Under the pieces are notes generated by a model, which had not been told where the DNA came from, made no database searches, and saw only the letters and a program-made list of their open reading frames with translations. Source: F1-80-MAGs062 sp046345315 (GTDB lineage: Bacteria > Planctomycetota > Planctomycetia > Planctomycetales > Planctomycetaceae). From it: a stretch of 64,000 bases of DNA. Location: NCBI GenBank assembly GCA_046345315.1, contig JBKDKA010000138.1:1-64000 (forward strand), read 5' to 3'. Position numbers and translations under genes: made by a program. Each line of letters starts with the position of its first letter. The stretch's first letter is position 1. This document shows, piece by piece, positions 33,801 to 42,703 of the stretch.

Positions 33801-35212
33801 AGGTCCTTTACTTTTCGAAGTGCCCGATTTTTCGGGCCGACACGATAGATTCTTCCCATCCCCTGACCGGCAAACACATTCAGCTCGGCCAGTACATCTT
33901 CCGGAATCCATCGTGCGTGTTCGATCACGAAGCGATACATATCGACAATCCACATGCCGCCGTCGGGCCCCGTTCGAGCCTGAACAGGTCGGAACCAGCG
34001 ATCCGTGGATGTCATGAATTCACGATCCAGCTCGCTGGCTGCTCGCGATCCGCGAATGAGTGCGTCCTTTCTGGCCAGAACCTGTCGATAAATCAGCTGA
34101 TTGACCGGTTCGCAGGTAAACGAATTCCCCTGAAACTCACTGCCGAGAATGACGTCTCGGTAGATACCGATTCCGCAGGCTGCAGTGGCTCGCCCGCCGG
34201 AACCGGAAAGCTTGAACAGGACGAGATCTCCATCCGGGAACAGCTTGCCCGCATTCTCTCCGTCAGGGACATAGACCGATGTTTCCGGTGCAGGGACAAA
34301 CGGGTTTCGTTTCAGGTCTCGCTCCGAAACCGGATAAAACTTCGCCAGGGTTTCGTTATCGCACCCGAACCAGTTGCCCCAGTCATCGCGAACGCGGCTC
34401 TGCTGAGTTCGCCCGGTGACTGCTTCAATCTCACCGGTATCAGGACGCATCCGGAAATCGCGACCTCTCAGATTCACTGGTTCCTGAGAATCAGACAGAT
34501 CCGGAAGCGGGTTGAGGCCGCCGGCGCGATAGTAATCGCCGCGAGTGATGAATCCACCTGTGAGACCACAGGATCCGTAGATCCAGTTGTCGAGACCCCA
34601 TTGAAGGCTGTTGACCCGAGCCTGCCCGTTGTAAGTTTCAAAGCCGGTGAACAGAACCTGTTTCAGGTCCGCCTTTCCGTCACCGTCTGTGTCTTCAGCG
34701 TAAAAAACATCCGGAGCGTCGCAGATGAGGATTCCGTTTCGCCAGACTTTGACGTCCGTGGGAAAGCGAAGACCGCCGATGAAGACAGTAGCCTGATCCG
34801 GAATTCCATCATCATTCTGATCGACAAGCGACCGAATCTGGCCTGTCGACTCGAATTCCTCTTCGGCTCCCCGCGCGTAGTCAATCATTTCTGCCACCCA
34901 GATTCTGCCATCCGGCCCAAAATCGATCGCGACAGGATCGGCCACCATGGGTTCGGCTGCGACCAGATCGACGCGGAGTTCCGAATGAGTCTTCACTTTC
35001 GACAGTGAGTCCTTCGGGGACAGGGGCGGAATTCCACCCGTTCCGGAAGCATCGCCGTATCGAAATGACTCGAGAGCTGAAGACGCTGTGGTGGCCGGAA
35101 CAGACTGTGCCTGAGCGGGCGAAGGAAATGTGGTCAGCAACGAGAGACAGATCGCGAGATTCGAAATCAGTGGCAGATGGCTGAGCGAGACGTTCAGATT
35201 CATGAATTGCAC
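30851..35212 (-). CDS. secreted PVC-type dehydrogenase/heme-binding protein with HEAT repeats
   Basis: 1453 residues with a signal peptide (MNLNVSLSHLPLISNLAICL, cleavage near AQA-QSVP; ATG 35212 or 35203). Domains in order: a six-bladed 'membrane-bound dehydrogenase' domain of Pirellula/Verrucomicrobium type (about 60-450; VAIDFGPDGRIWVAEMIDYA, TGPDGGMWIVDMYRFVIEH), HEAT repeats (about 480-860), a c-type heme domain with CSVCH near residue 895 and the TIGR02603-like GPDLAALT, a galactose-binding-like beta domain (about 1050-1170), and more helical repeats. It is expected to oxidise a sugar or alcohol in the periplasm and pass electrons to heme. The substrate is unknown. It is a lineage hallmark. 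Confidence 0.85.
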   Translation of the reverse strand: MQFMNLNVSLSHLPLISNLAICLSLLTTFPSPAQAQSVPATTASSALESFRYGDASGTGGIPPLSPKDSLSKVKTHSELRVDLVAAEPMVADPVAIDFGPDGRIWVAEMIDYARGAEEEFESTGQIRSLVDQNDDGIPDQATVFIGGLRFPTDVKVWRNGILICDAPDVFYAEDTDGDGKADLKQVLFTGFETYNGQARVNSLQWGLDNWIYGSCGLTGGFITRGDYYRAGGLNPLPDLSDSQEPVNLRGRDFRMRPDTGEIEAVTGRTQQSRVRDDWGNWFGCDNETLAKFYPVSERDLKRNPFVPAPETSVYVPDGENAGKLFPDGDLVLFKLSGSGGRATAACGIGIYRDVILGSEFQGNSFTCEPVNQLIYRQVLARKDALIRGSRAASELDREFMTSTDRWFRPVQARTGPDGGMWIVDMYRFVIEHARWIPEDVLAELNVFAGQGMGRIYRVGPKNRALRKVKDLTKLSSVELAQQLSTENGTTRDLVHQMLVWKKAVDASPILEKLSTADPLPSVRVSALCCLDGIGSLSEPVLGKALRDSDPEVRRHAVRLSSDWLDRSESLRTSVLNLANDSSFVVRLQTAAVLADVPAEAASPVIVSMLSHSNDPWLTSAVLSSLNRGNILSVLQRVISESSTRDQSADRVLATAAGICTSEQLEDAFRVILRKDSEWMSWQFRAMAQLLDGTDRRTELQYEPSASLRQSAMSLLETAREILTSRSGKDEQILAAMTLVGRAGGAVTMKFFGSPSDTDLENLTAAISPAYSSDVQSAAIQSIVRQGSIAGAESLLARLSETSPSVRREILTAILSQQGWRSTLLNALESGNIQPGELDATLRDQIVSHPDREVRRRAEKLLAVGTTSNRRQLVEDWQDVAAIEGNSEAGRAVYVKRCSVCHKLDNVGYAVGPDLAALTRKSTNSLLTAILDPNRDSDSRYHGYIAITDDGRSWNGLMVNETGTSVTLREQEGKEHVLLRNRIEELRATGKSLMPEGLEKDISRQDMAHLIAFLIELGPAPRRFPGNQPKTVLPDGSGEIVLTPQEAAIYGHDVRYQVDAAQPQPSVPELLDWKSPDDFVSWRLQLPSSGLYDTWMIYSCHDFGSDLRLEAGDTTIRHLIASTGSWETFDRALIGTVSLNAGHNTLVIRPFEKLRGKELMHLREIRLIPAAASGKPSQGLALSPLEVARQLLDDGRSEEERKKLIEKTSDISAALIRSLTADLPDNEEEEYRRIPWIWRVAIAAGKRNDANEILAVLDASLPRTEQPLRDWQAVVLGGGIINGISLSGGWPRDRIDRLIAGNFDIQPRWEHSVAEALVMCDNEAVRKGTRYDALRMAAMLPWSMTGQLLSRYIGKGIDEELQMGAISAMADMPAADAGRTIIENLTHYGQHNRSLALDAMLRTGPRINRLLNFVEAGTIKSTDLGDERVRKIREHSDAQIRARAEKLFPALTGQ

Positions 35213-35744
35213 CGCGTCGTAAACACTGCCACAAAAGGTCCTGAGGAAATTCGTCCAGGGGAGAACCAGTGGCGGACCCGGCGGAACAGAATCAGATCTG
35301 CTGATGCCTCAGGGCCCGTGGATAAAGAGATTCTTGCCACCGGAGCAGTCTGCAGCAACCTGATACGCATGGAAATTGAGCGTCGGAATCGTCTTCTGAT
35401 GCCATTCCTGAGGACACAGGATCGGTTTTTTCGAACTTTGGGTGATTCCCTGGATCCAGAATGGATGCCTTCAGGCAGAGAGACTCATTTTCGGGAACGA
35501 AACGGTGCAGTTTCGGTAAGTTGGAGACCAACGGGGGCAGGCTTCTTGAACCGACGGGAAATGCTGTTAACCTTCTCGAAATTTTGCGCGGTCTGGCGCC
35601 GCATGCCGCTGCAGAGGGCATCGCACCTCGGAAAAATCAACCGGGAACAACTGCGAACTCTCTGCGCGCCGACGTCGGCCGTGAGTTCTGAACTCCTGAT
35701 TTCGCTCTGCAGCTCATGGCTGGCAGAGACAAGGACAGTTGAAC
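35213..35744. other. divergent spacer before carB
   Basis: About 530 bases between divergent genes. Frames of up to ~190 codons cross it on both strands but mutually overlap, contain Arg/Ser-rich sequence with no motifs, and one runs into carB. I regard it as non-coding. It must carry the promoters of carB and the dehydrogenase gene; no pyrimidine-responsive leader or T-box-like structure was recognised. Confidence 0.45.
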
Positions 35745-38700
35745 GTGCCACGGCGTAATGACATCAAAAAGATCCTGATCATTGGTTCCGGCCCGATTGT
35801 CATCGGACAGGCCTGCGAATTTGATTATTCGGGAACTCAGGCCTGCAAGGCACTTCGGGAAGATGGCTACGAAGTCGTGCTGGTGAATTCAAACCCGGCA
35901 ACGATCATGACGGACCCGGAAACGGCCGATCAAACCTATATCGAGCCTATCACATGGCAGTATGTCGAGAAAATCATCGAGCAGGAACGGCCGGATGCGC
36001 TGCTTCCGACTCTCGGAGGCCAGACCGGTCTGAATACCGCCATGGAACTGGCTCGCCGGGGAATTCTCGCGAAGTACAACTGCGAGATGATTGGTGCTCG
36101 TGAAGATGTGATCAAGCGAGCCGAGGAGCGGGATGCGTTCAAGCAGACCATGATCCAGATCGGGCTGGATGTCCCGAAAAGCTACGTTGTGCACAATATG
36201 GATGAGGCCAACGAAGCGGTAAAGAACATCGGACTTCCGATCATTATTCGCGCCAGTTTTACTCTGGGCGGAACCGGCGGCGGGATCGCTTACAACATCC
36301 GGGAGTTCGAGGAGAAAGTCCGTCACGGGCTGGCGATGTCTCCCATCAGCGAAGTCCTTCTGGAAGAATCCATTCTCGGCTGGAAAGAGTACGAGATGGA
36401 AGTCATGCGCGATCACGCCGACAACGTCGTGATCATCTGCGCCATCGAGAACTTTGATGCGATGGGAGTTCACACCGGTGATTCCATCACCGTCGCTCCG
36501 GCTCAGACGCTGACGGACAAAGAATACCAGCGAATGCGCGATGCCACGATTGCGGTGATGCGCGCCATCGGTGTCGAAACCGGCGGATCCAACGTTCAGT
36601 TTGCGATCAATCCTGATGATGGCCGAATGGTTGTGATCGAGATGAATCCGCGAGTCAGCCGTTCGAGTGCTCTGGCATCGAAGGCGACGGGGTTCCCGAT
36701 CGCAAAGATCGCAGCGAAGCTTGCTGTGGGATATCGGCTCGACGAAATCCGCAACGACATCACTCGGGAGACACTCGCCTGTTTCGAGCCGACAATCGAT
36801 TACGTCGTGACCAAGATTCCACGATGGACATTTGAGAAATTCCCGGAAGCTGATCCGACGCTGACGGTTCAGATGAAGTCCGTCGGCGAAACCATGGCAA
36901 TCGGCCGAACGTTTCGCGAATCTCTGCAGAAGGCACTTCGAGGCCTGGAGATCGGGCACTTCGGTCTGGGAGGAGGCAAGAAAGACCTCTGGGGAACTCC
37001 TCGTCAGCCTCAGCGTGATGAGATTCAGAGCAAACTCTCGACACCGAATGCAGAGCGAATCTTTTTCCTTCGATATGCACTGAAGGATGGATTTACGGTC
37101 GAGGAAATCCATGAACTGACTGACATCGATCCGTGGTTCCTTCGAAACATCGAACAACTGCTTCAGGTTGAAGATCAGATTCGAAAAGTCACTCGGCTGG
37201 AAGATGTCGATGCGGACCTGATGCGACTTGCGAAGAAGAACGGATTTTCTGACGCTCAGCTGTCCTGGTGGTGGGATGCGTCCCAGATGGACGTGCGACA
37301 GCGCCGAAAGGAAATGGGAATTGTTGCCACCTTCAAACAGGTGGATACATGCGCCGCTGAATTCGAAGCGCACACTCCGTATTACTATTCCACCTATGAG
37401 ATGGAAGATGAGACTCCACCGCGAAATCCTGACAAACAGCGAGTCATGATTCTGGGGGGTGGTCCGAATCGTATTGGTCAGGGAATTGAATTCGACTACT
37501 GCTGTTGTCAGGCCGCGTTCGCCTTAAGGGAACTCGGCATTGAAAGCATCATGGTCAATTCGAATCCGGAGACGGTTTCCACTGACTACGACACATCGGA
37601 TTATCTCTTCTTCGAACCATTGACCACAGAAGATGTTCTGAATATCTGTGATCGGATGCATCCGGATGGTGTCATCGTGCAGTTCGGTGGGCAGACGCCG
37701 CTGAATCTTGCTCGCGGACTTGAAGCGGCCGGTGTAAATATCATCGGAACCAGTCCGGATATGATCGACGCCGCTGAGGATCGCGAACGGTTCCAGGCGA
37801 TTCTTGAGCGACTGAATCTCCGACAGCCACCGAACGGAATCGCAACCAATACCGAAGGTGCCCGAAAGGCTGCAGACCGAATCGGTTACCCGGTTCTGGT
37901 TCGACCAAGCTATGTGCTCGGCGGGCGAGCCATGGAAATCTGCTATGACGAACCATCGCTGGTTCGTTACATGACCGCCGCTGTCGATGCATCGCCCGAA
38001 AAGCCGGTGCTCATTGACAAGTTCCTCGAAGACGCCATCGAAGTCGATGTCGATGCAATCAGCGATGGTGTCACGACTGTCATTGGTGGTGTGATGGAAC
38101 ACATCGAGGAAGCAGGTGTGCATTCAGGTGACTCTGCCTGTGCGCTGCCTCCTCATTCGCTCCCGCCTCACGTGATCGATGAGATTCGAACGGCCACACG
38201 TTCGCTGGCGACTGCACTTCAGGTGCGCGGCCTGATGAACATTCAGTTCGCGGTCAAGGTCGATGACGATGGATATACGGTGTACATTCTCGAAGTGAAT
38301 CCTCGCGCAAGCCGAACGTCGCCATTCGTATCAAAAGCGACCGGACGATCGCTGGCGAAGATTGCCGCCAAAGTCATGGTAGGGCAATCACTGACGGATC
38401 AGGGTGTCATCAGTGAAATTGTCCCTCCTTACACTTCGGTCAAAGAAAGCGTCTTTCCGTTCAGTCGGTTTTCCGGTGTCGACATTGTGCTTGGTCCGGA
38501 GATGCGATCGACCGGCGAAGTGATGGGAATCGATCTGAAGTTTCCGATTGCATTCGCGAAGTCTCAGATAGCAGCCGGTGCCAAGATGCCGCTGGAGGGC
38601 AAAGTCTTCATCAGCATGGCAGCCAGCCATAAGATCCGAATCATTGAAGCTGTCCGGCGGCTGCAGCAGATGGGATATCAGATCGTCAGCACAAGTGGTA

Positions 38701-39032
38701 CGGCACGAGCACTGCAGGATGCCGGGATCACAGTGGAACATGTCCGGAAGCTGCAGGAAGGTCGACCAAATCTCCTCGATCTGATGGCAAACGGTGAGAT
38801 CCAGCTGATCTTCAACACGCCCAGCGGCAAGGGAGCTCGCACAGACGAAGGCCGAATTCGATCGGCGTCTGTGGCCTACGGTGTACCGTGCGTGACGACT
38901 CTTCCGGGATGTCTCGCGATGGTCGATGCACTGGAAGCACTTCGGAAGCAGCCACTGCCTCAGGTCAGGTCGATTCAGGAGTGGGTCAGGATTTCAGAAG
39001 ACCATACGGCTGCGACTGCAGCCAGAGGGTAG
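35745..39032 (+). CDS. carB: carbamoyl-phosphate synthase large subunit
   Basis: 1095 residues from a GTG at 35745 (MPRRNDIKKILIIGSGPIVIG), with AAGGA nine bases upstream; a TTG two codons earlier is possible but less likely. Two ATP-grasp halves are complete: first half IGQACEFDYSGTQA and NPRVSRSSALASKATG, second half PNRIGQGIEFDYCCCQA and NPRASRTSPFVSKATG. The C-terminal MGS-like allosteric domain (about 945-1080; KVFISMAASHKIRIIEA, STSGTARALQDAGI) is intact. It makes carbamoyl phosphate for pyrimidines and arginine. carA is not in the window. An RluA-type gene follows after eight bases. Confidence 0.97.
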   Translation: MPRRNDIKKILIIGSGPIVIGQACEFDYSGTQACKALREDGYEVVLVNSNPATIMTDPETADQTYIEPITWQYVEKIIEQERPDALLPTLGGQTGLNTAMELARRGILAKYNCEMIGAREDVIKRAEERDAFKQTMIQIGLDVPKSYVVHNMDEANEAVKNIGLPIIIRASFTLGGTGGGIAYNIREFEEKVRHGLAMSPISEVLLEESILGWKEYEMEVMRDHADNVVIICAIENFDAMGVHTGDSITVAPAQTLTDKEYQRMRDATIAVMRAIGVETGGSNVQFAINPDDGRMVVIEMNPRVSRSSALASKATGFPIAKIAAKLAVGYRLDEIRNDITRETLACFEPTIDYVVTKIPRWTFEKFPEADPTLTVQMKSVGETMAIGRTFRESLQKALRGLEIGHFGLGGGKKDLWGTPRQPQRDEIQSKLSTPNAERIFFLRYALKDGFTVEEIHELTDIDPWFLRNIEQLLQVEDQIRKVTRLEDVDADLMRLAKKNGFSDAQLSWWWDASQMDVRQRRKEMGIVATFKQVDTCAAEFEAHTPYYYSTYEMEDETPPRNPDKQRVMILGGGPNRIGQGIEFDYCCCQAAFALRELGIESIMVNSNPETVSTDYDTSDYLFFEPLTTEDVLNICDRMHPDGVIVQFGGQTPLNLARGLEAAGVNIIGTSPDMIDAAEDRERFQAILERLNLRQPPNGIATNTEGARKAADRIGYPVLVRPSYVLGGRAMEICYDEPSLVRYMTAAVDASPEKPVLIDKFLEDAIEVDVDAISDGVTTVIGGVMEHIEEAGVHSGDSACALPPHSLPPHVIDEIRTATRSLATALQVRGLMNIQFAVKVDDDGYTVYILEVNPRASRTSPFVSKATGRSLAKIAAKVMVGQSLTDQGVISEIVPPYTSVKESVFPFSRFSGVDIVLGPEMRSTGEVMGIDLKFPIAFAKSQIAAGAKMPLEGKVFISMAASHKIRIIEAVRRLQQMGYQIVSTSGTARALQDAGITVEHVRKLQEGRPNLLDLMANGEIQLIFNTPSGKGARTDEGRIRSASVAYGVPCVTTLPGCLAMVDALEALRKQPLPQVRSIQEWVRISEDHTAATAARG

Positions 39033-39040
39033 GGCGCTCA

Positions 39041-39982
39041 GTGCCTTTTCTGAATCTTGAATTGCTGGTTGACGAAAAGTCCCCCCATCTTGGCGGTCGG
39101 GTCGATCGCTGTGTTCAGGAATTGGTGGGATGCAGCCGATCCTTCGTGACTGGTCTTTTTGATCATGATTGCGTGACGCTCAACGGAGAAATGGAACCGG
39201 ATGGCGGACGATCTCTGAATGTCGGCGATAGGATTGTTCTTCGCTACGAGGCCGATCGACGATATTCACCCCGGCGCCGACCACGAGAAAAGCATCAGGG
39301 GTTTTCAGTACTGCACGAAGATCGACACCTGATTGTCGTCGACAAATCTGCAGACCTGCTCACTGTGCCGACGGAACGCCGTGAACCGTACACTCTGATT
39401 TATCGTGTCAACGAACACGTTCGCCATCAGGATCGACGCAGCGCGGCTGTTGTGGTCCATCGACTGGATCTTGGAGTGTCCGGTCTGCTGGTGTTTGCGA
39501 AGTCACAGGACGTTGCAAAGACTTTGCAGCAGCAATTCCGGGATCGCAAGCCGGAACGTCAGTATGACGCCATAGTCTCCGGCAATGTGAAGGAAGATGC
39601 CGGGGAATTTCGAAGTCACCTCATCACAGCGAAGTCACTCACGCGTTATTCGACTGAGGACCCTGATGACGGGGAGCTTGCGATTACTCATTATCAGGTT
39701 GCCAGCCGAATGGCCGGAACAACGCATGTGGTGGTTCGACTGGAAACCGGAAGACGCAACCAGATCCGAGTTCATTTTTCGGAAGCCGGTCATTCGGTTC
39801 TGGGAGATCAGCGGTACCGACCGGATCTGTGGGCGAAAGTTGACTGGCCCTTTCGCCGACTCGCACTTCATGCAGGCACTCTGGGATTTCAGCATCCTGT
39901 GACGGAGCAGCCTCTGCAATTTCATTCCCCGCTGCCGCGAGAAATGACGAAATTTCTGTCAAAGTACCGTCCGCAGGCCTGA
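39041..39982 (+). CDS. RluA/RluD-family pseudouridine synthase
   Basis: 313 residues from a GTG at 39041 (MPFLNLELLVDEKSPHLGGR), placed eight bases after the carB stop with GAGGGTAGGG as ribosome binding site; a longer frame beginning inside carB is rejected. The N-terminal ~80 residues form an S4-like RNA-binding domain (GRVDRCVQELV...FVTGLFDHDCVTLNGE). The catalytic Asp is D143 in HRLDLGVSGLLVFAKS (the usual Thr of HRLDxxTSG is Val). RNQIRVHFSEAGHSVLGD is also typical. It isomerises uridines in rRNA or tRNA; which site cannot be told. Probably cotranscribed with carB. Confidence 0.88.
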   Translation: MPFLNLELLVDEKSPHLGGRVDRCVQELVGCSRSFVTGLFDHDCVTLNGEMEPDGGRSLNVGDRIVLRYEADRRYSPRRRPREKHQGFSVLHEDRHLIVVDKSADLLTVPTERREPYTLIYRVNEHVRHQDRRSAAVVVHRLDLGVSGLLVFAKSQDVAKTLQQQFRDRKPERQYDAIVSGNVKEDAGEFRSHLITAKSLTRYSTEDPDDGELAITHYQVASRMAGTTHVVVRLETGRRNQIRVHFSEAGHSVLGDQRYRPDLWAKVDWPFRRLALHAGTLGFQHPVTEQPLQFHSPLPREMTKFLSKYRPQA

Positions 39983-40195
39983 GACCTCGCAGCGTGTCGG
40001 ATCTGCTGGACAGCGCCGTGTTGTGAATCCAGGCGATGCTGAGTTTGACCATTGTACCCGAGGTCTTACCGCTGTGGCCGGTCTCCTGACCGAGCTACAC
40101 CACGCAACCTACACCACGCAACCTGACACGATTGGTCTGCGATCAGGAAATCCAGGATAACCTGTGCTGGGTCAGGAAACTCCCGCACAACAAAT
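39983..40195. other. spacer with degenerate repeat tail
   Basis: About 210 bases after the pseudouridine synthase gene, no gene. It has a short tandem ACACCACGCAACCT (about 40096-40125) and, near 40170-40195, wording like the tail of the repeat family (GGTCAGGAAACTCCCGCACAAC), suggesting an older, mostly decayed copy. Confidence 0.4.
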
Positions 40196-40306
40196 GCCGG
40201 ATTTCCAGCATAATATGGCATTGTCCGTTCAGAATGCCTCGATATGCGTTTTGCTGAGTTGATTCGTGCAATTCGTGTTATTCGTGGTTGTCCATTCAAC
40301 CACGCG
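40196..40306 (+). repeat. ATTCGTG intergenic repeat, copy A
   Basis: The core reads GGATTTCCAG, TTGTCCGTTCAGAATGCC, TGCTGAGTTGATTCGTGC and three staggered ATTCGTG words. CGTGGTTG (40283-40290) and CAACCACG (40297-40304) form a hairpin. The same order of words occurs in copies B and C. Confidence 0.7.
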
Positions 40307-40320
40307 CGGGGTCCACGAGA

Positions 40321-40549
40321 CCACCACAGTAGACACCCTGAAACGGTGAGGTGGCGCTCGCAGTCTTCGCTTGTCCCACACAGAGAATTTTTTTCACAGC
40401 CTCGCTGGTCCTGAATCGCAGATTTCCAGTAGAACATCGCGTTGTCCGTTCAGAACGTCGCGATTTGCGATTCGCAGAGTTGATTCGTGCATTTCGAGCT
40501 ATTCGTGGTTGTCAAACCGGTGCGGAGTCGGGAGACCCGCGTACAACAA
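40321..40549 (+). repeat. ATTCGTG intergenic repeat, copy B
   Basis: It begins with ACCACAGTAGACACCCTGAA, passes through GATTTCCAGTAGAACAT, TTGTCCGTTCAGAACGTC, GCAGAGTTGATTCGTGCATT, and ends GGGAGACCCGCGTACAAC. It aligns over its whole length with copy C at 41127-41400, in the same orientation, and ends eleven bases before the small membrane protein gene. Confidence 0.7.
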
Positions 40550-40560
40550 AAGACTGCGAT

Positions 40561-41109
40561 ATGAGACAGCCAGTGATCAACCCATACGCGGCCCCGGAGA
40601 CACAGTACCCGGAGCCTGTTGCTCAGAAGTCACCGGACATGGTGATGCGCGAAGAGCATCTTCAGACCGAGAAAAACATCCAGTCGCTCGGCAAACTGAT
40701 GATTCTTGGGACGATCCTGTTGACTCTTTCCGTTCCGGGAATAAATGGCTTTATCTCGCAGGGAAGTGTTGATGTGTATTCCATATCCCTGCTGGCTGGC
40801 ACTGGAGTTCTTGCGATCGCTCATCTCCCGATCGGAATCGGTCTCGTGCGACTTCGCCGATGGGCACGCCGTCCGGCAATTTACCTTTCAGTTCTCTGGC
40901 TTCTCGCAATTCCGATAGGGACCATCATTGCGGTCGCCGCTATCGGCTCCCTGATTCGCGGGAAAGCCGCAGTTGTCTTTTCTGATGAATACCATGAAGT
41001 GATCCAGCGGACACCGCAGGTCAGGCTACGAACCTCCGGCGCGACCTGGTTCATCGCACTCGTGCTGCTCGCCGTCCTGTTGCTCCTGGTGTTTCTGGGT
41101 TTTGCCTAA
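40561..41109 (+). CDS. small four-helix membrane protein with N-terminal NPY motif
   Basis: 182 residues from the ATG at 40561 (MRQPVINPYAAPETQYPEP); upstream in-frame sequence belongs to repeat copy B and is not coding. After a short cytoplasmic stretch with the NPYxAP motif, common at the start of planctomycete membrane proteins, there are about four hydrophobic segments: LMILGTILLTLSVPG, SLLAGTGVLAIAHLPIGIGL, PAIYLSVLWLLAIPIGTII and WFIALVLLAVLLLLVFLGF. Function unknown. It is bracketed by repeat copies B and C in direct orientation. Confidence 0.65.
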   Translation: MRQPVINPYAAPETQYPEPVAQKSPDMVMREEHLQTEKNIQSLGKLMILGTILLTLSVPGINGFISQGSVDVYSISLLAGTGVLAIAHLPIGIGLVRLRRWARRPAIYLSVLWLLAIPIGTIIAVAAIGSLIRGKAAVVFSDEYHEVIQRTPQVRLRTSGATWFIALVLLAVLLLLVFLGFA

Positions 41110-41126
41110 CAGCGAAGCGCAGGCCT

Positions 41127-41400
41127 ACCACAGTAAAAGTCCTGAAGCGGTGTTCGGAATTTTCACGTGTCCCGCGCTGCGAAATCTTTCTTCATAGCCT
41201 CACTGGGCCTGAATCGCCGGATTTCCAGTGAAACTGGCGATGTCCTTTCAGGATGCCTCGATACGCGTTTTGCAGAGTTAATTCGTGTGATTCGTCGTTT
41301 TCTATTCAACCACGAATTGCTCGAATCACACGAATCGAACATCATGCAAAGGGACGCGTTGTACCAGTGGTGCCTGGTCAGGAGACCCGCGCACAACATC
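41127..41400 (+). repeat. ATTCGTG intergenic repeat, copy C
   Basis: It begins ACCACAGTAAAAGTCCTGAA and ends GGAGACCCGCGCACAAC, matching copy B in word order, with an extra middle part. ATTCGTGTGATTCG (41281-41294) and CGAATCACACGAAT (41322-41335) form a perfect 14-bp inverted repeat. Frames crossing the repeat translate to RITRIxRINSAKR-like sequence and are not genes. Confidence 0.7.
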
Positions 41401-41529
41401 GGCCGTCCTTGATCATTTCACCATCATATCGGCACTCTTCTGAGGAGTGCCGATGGCCTGTATCACGGACGCGGAATTCTGCAACGTGAAATGGCTTTGA
41501 CCAGTGAATGATTCACTCGTCCGCGAGAT

Positions 41530-42702
41530 CTACGGGGCTGATTCAGCTGATGCAACGGGATTACCAGCCTTTGAAACTGGCAGAGCCCATGCAAGCGGCT
41601 GCATCTGAGCGACATTGGGGGTCCACTTCTCCACGGTATTGAGCACACGGAAGGACGGCGCTGCTGATCCATCTCCGGATTCAGGGACTGTGACCTGAAC
41701 GATCATGAGCGTCGTTGATGATCCGTGCGATTCAATCTGTCTGAGCTCACTGGCGGTGAAGCTCACGGCGGCCTCTTTGTCCGAGGCTAGCACTGTTCGA
41801 ACGAGGTAGCGAATTCGATTGGCATCGTCACCCGATTGCAGATCGAACGGTTCAACCCCCGAGGAAACATCGAGACCGGCCCGGGACAGCTCGCCGCGAA
41901 CAAACGCAGCTGCTGCCACATGGTGATCATCGTCAGTCGCGATGTCCACAGACGGCAGGAGACTGGCGATCACAACTTCGTCGACCTTGCTTCCGAGTTC
42001 CTGAGCGCGACTGCGAGCCAGCTCGGCGTCATTCTCGCGTCCCAGCCGCGCAAGGGCGATTGCACGACTCAGGTGAGCTGCTGCCATCCGATCATCGAGA
42101 TGAGTTGCCTGGTCAAAGTCTTCAAGAGCACGTGAGTACTTCTTCTGATCAAGGAATACGTTTCCCCGATAGTGATATGTCTCCGCCACTTTGCCGTTGA
42201 TCCGGATTGACTCATCATAGTCGGTGATGGCCGTTTCGAGTTCACCTTTGTCGTGTTTCGCCAGTCCACGATTTCGCCACGCCAGAAAATCGTTGCCATC
42301 CAGCTCAATGGCCCGGTCGCAGTCCGCAATCGCTTTGTCGTATTGCTTGAGTCGAGCGTATGCTGTCGCGCGATTGTTGAAGGGGCGAGCGGACGACTGA
42401 TCAATCTCGATCGACCTGGAATATGCTTCGATGGCTTCCGGCATTTTGTCCATCGCTGCGTATGAAACACCGAGGTCATACCACGTTGTCTGCTGTTTCG
42501 GATTGAGATCGAGCGATTTTCTGTAGGCAGCAACGGCCTCAGGAAACTCACCGGCGCGTTCATGTCGATAAGCCAGCTGAACAAACTCTTCCGGAGAATC
42601 GATCTTTTCTGCGCAACCGCTGATGAGAAAAAGAAAGACCAGTCCCGCGAAGAAAGCTGATGAGGAACGGGGCAGAAGATTTTGAACCATGGAATGCTTC
42701 AT
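41530..42702 (-). CDS. TPR-repeat lipoprotein
   Basis: 390 residues from the ATG at 42702, one base after the stop of the HTTM gene; a frame open to 42783 is not needed. The start MKHSMVQNLL leads to a lipoprotein signal with lipobox LISG-C30. About six TPR units follow (for example EAVAAYRKSLDLNPKQQTTW, EAIEAYSRSIEIDQSSARPF, KAIADCDRAIELDGNDFLAW). A C-terminal domain of ~150 residues (AVSFTASELRQIESHGSSTT) is unrecognised. It would be anchored at a membrane facing outward, possibly as scaffold for the coupled HTTM membrane protein. Confidence 0.8.
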   Translation of the reverse strand: MKHSMVQNLLPRSSSAFFAGLVFLFLISGCAEKIDSPEEFVQLAYRHERAGEFPEAVAAYRKSLDLNPKQQTTWYDLGVSYAAMDKMPEAIEAYSRSIEIDQSSARPFNNRATAYARLKQYDKAIADCDRAIELDGNDFLAWRNRGLAKHDKGELETAITDYDESIRINGKVAETYHYRGNVFLDQKKYSRALEDFDQATHLDDRMAAAHLSRAIALARLGRENDAELARSRAQELGSKVDEVVIASLLPSVDIATDDDHHVAAAAFVRGELSRAGLDVSSGVEPFDLQSGDDANRIRYLVRTVLASDKEAAVSFTASELRQIESHGSSTTLMIVQVTVPESGDGSAAPSFRVLNTVEKWTPNVAQMQPLAWALPVSKAGNPVASAESAP

Positions 42703-42703
42703 G

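Noticed and set aside
35177..35758. 193-codon plus-strand frame before carB
   Set aside because: Arg/Ser-rich sequence without motifs, overlaps the dehydrogenase start and carB, and competes with frames on the other strand.
35889..37373. 494-codon minus-strand frame opposite carB
   Set aside because: Antisense shadow of a highly conserved gene; no protein family match.
38888..39040. Upstream extension of the pseudouridine synthase into carB
   Set aside because: It lies within carB in another frame; the S4 domain begins at the GTG at 39041, which has a ribosome binding site.
40351..40560. In-frame upstream extension of the NPY-motif membrane protein
   Set aside because: It is made of repeat copy B; the conserved MRxPxxNPYxAP start is at 40561.
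41163..41412. Frames of about 80 codons on both strands
   Set aside because: They lie inside repeat copy C and translate the ATTCGTG words (RITRI-like).
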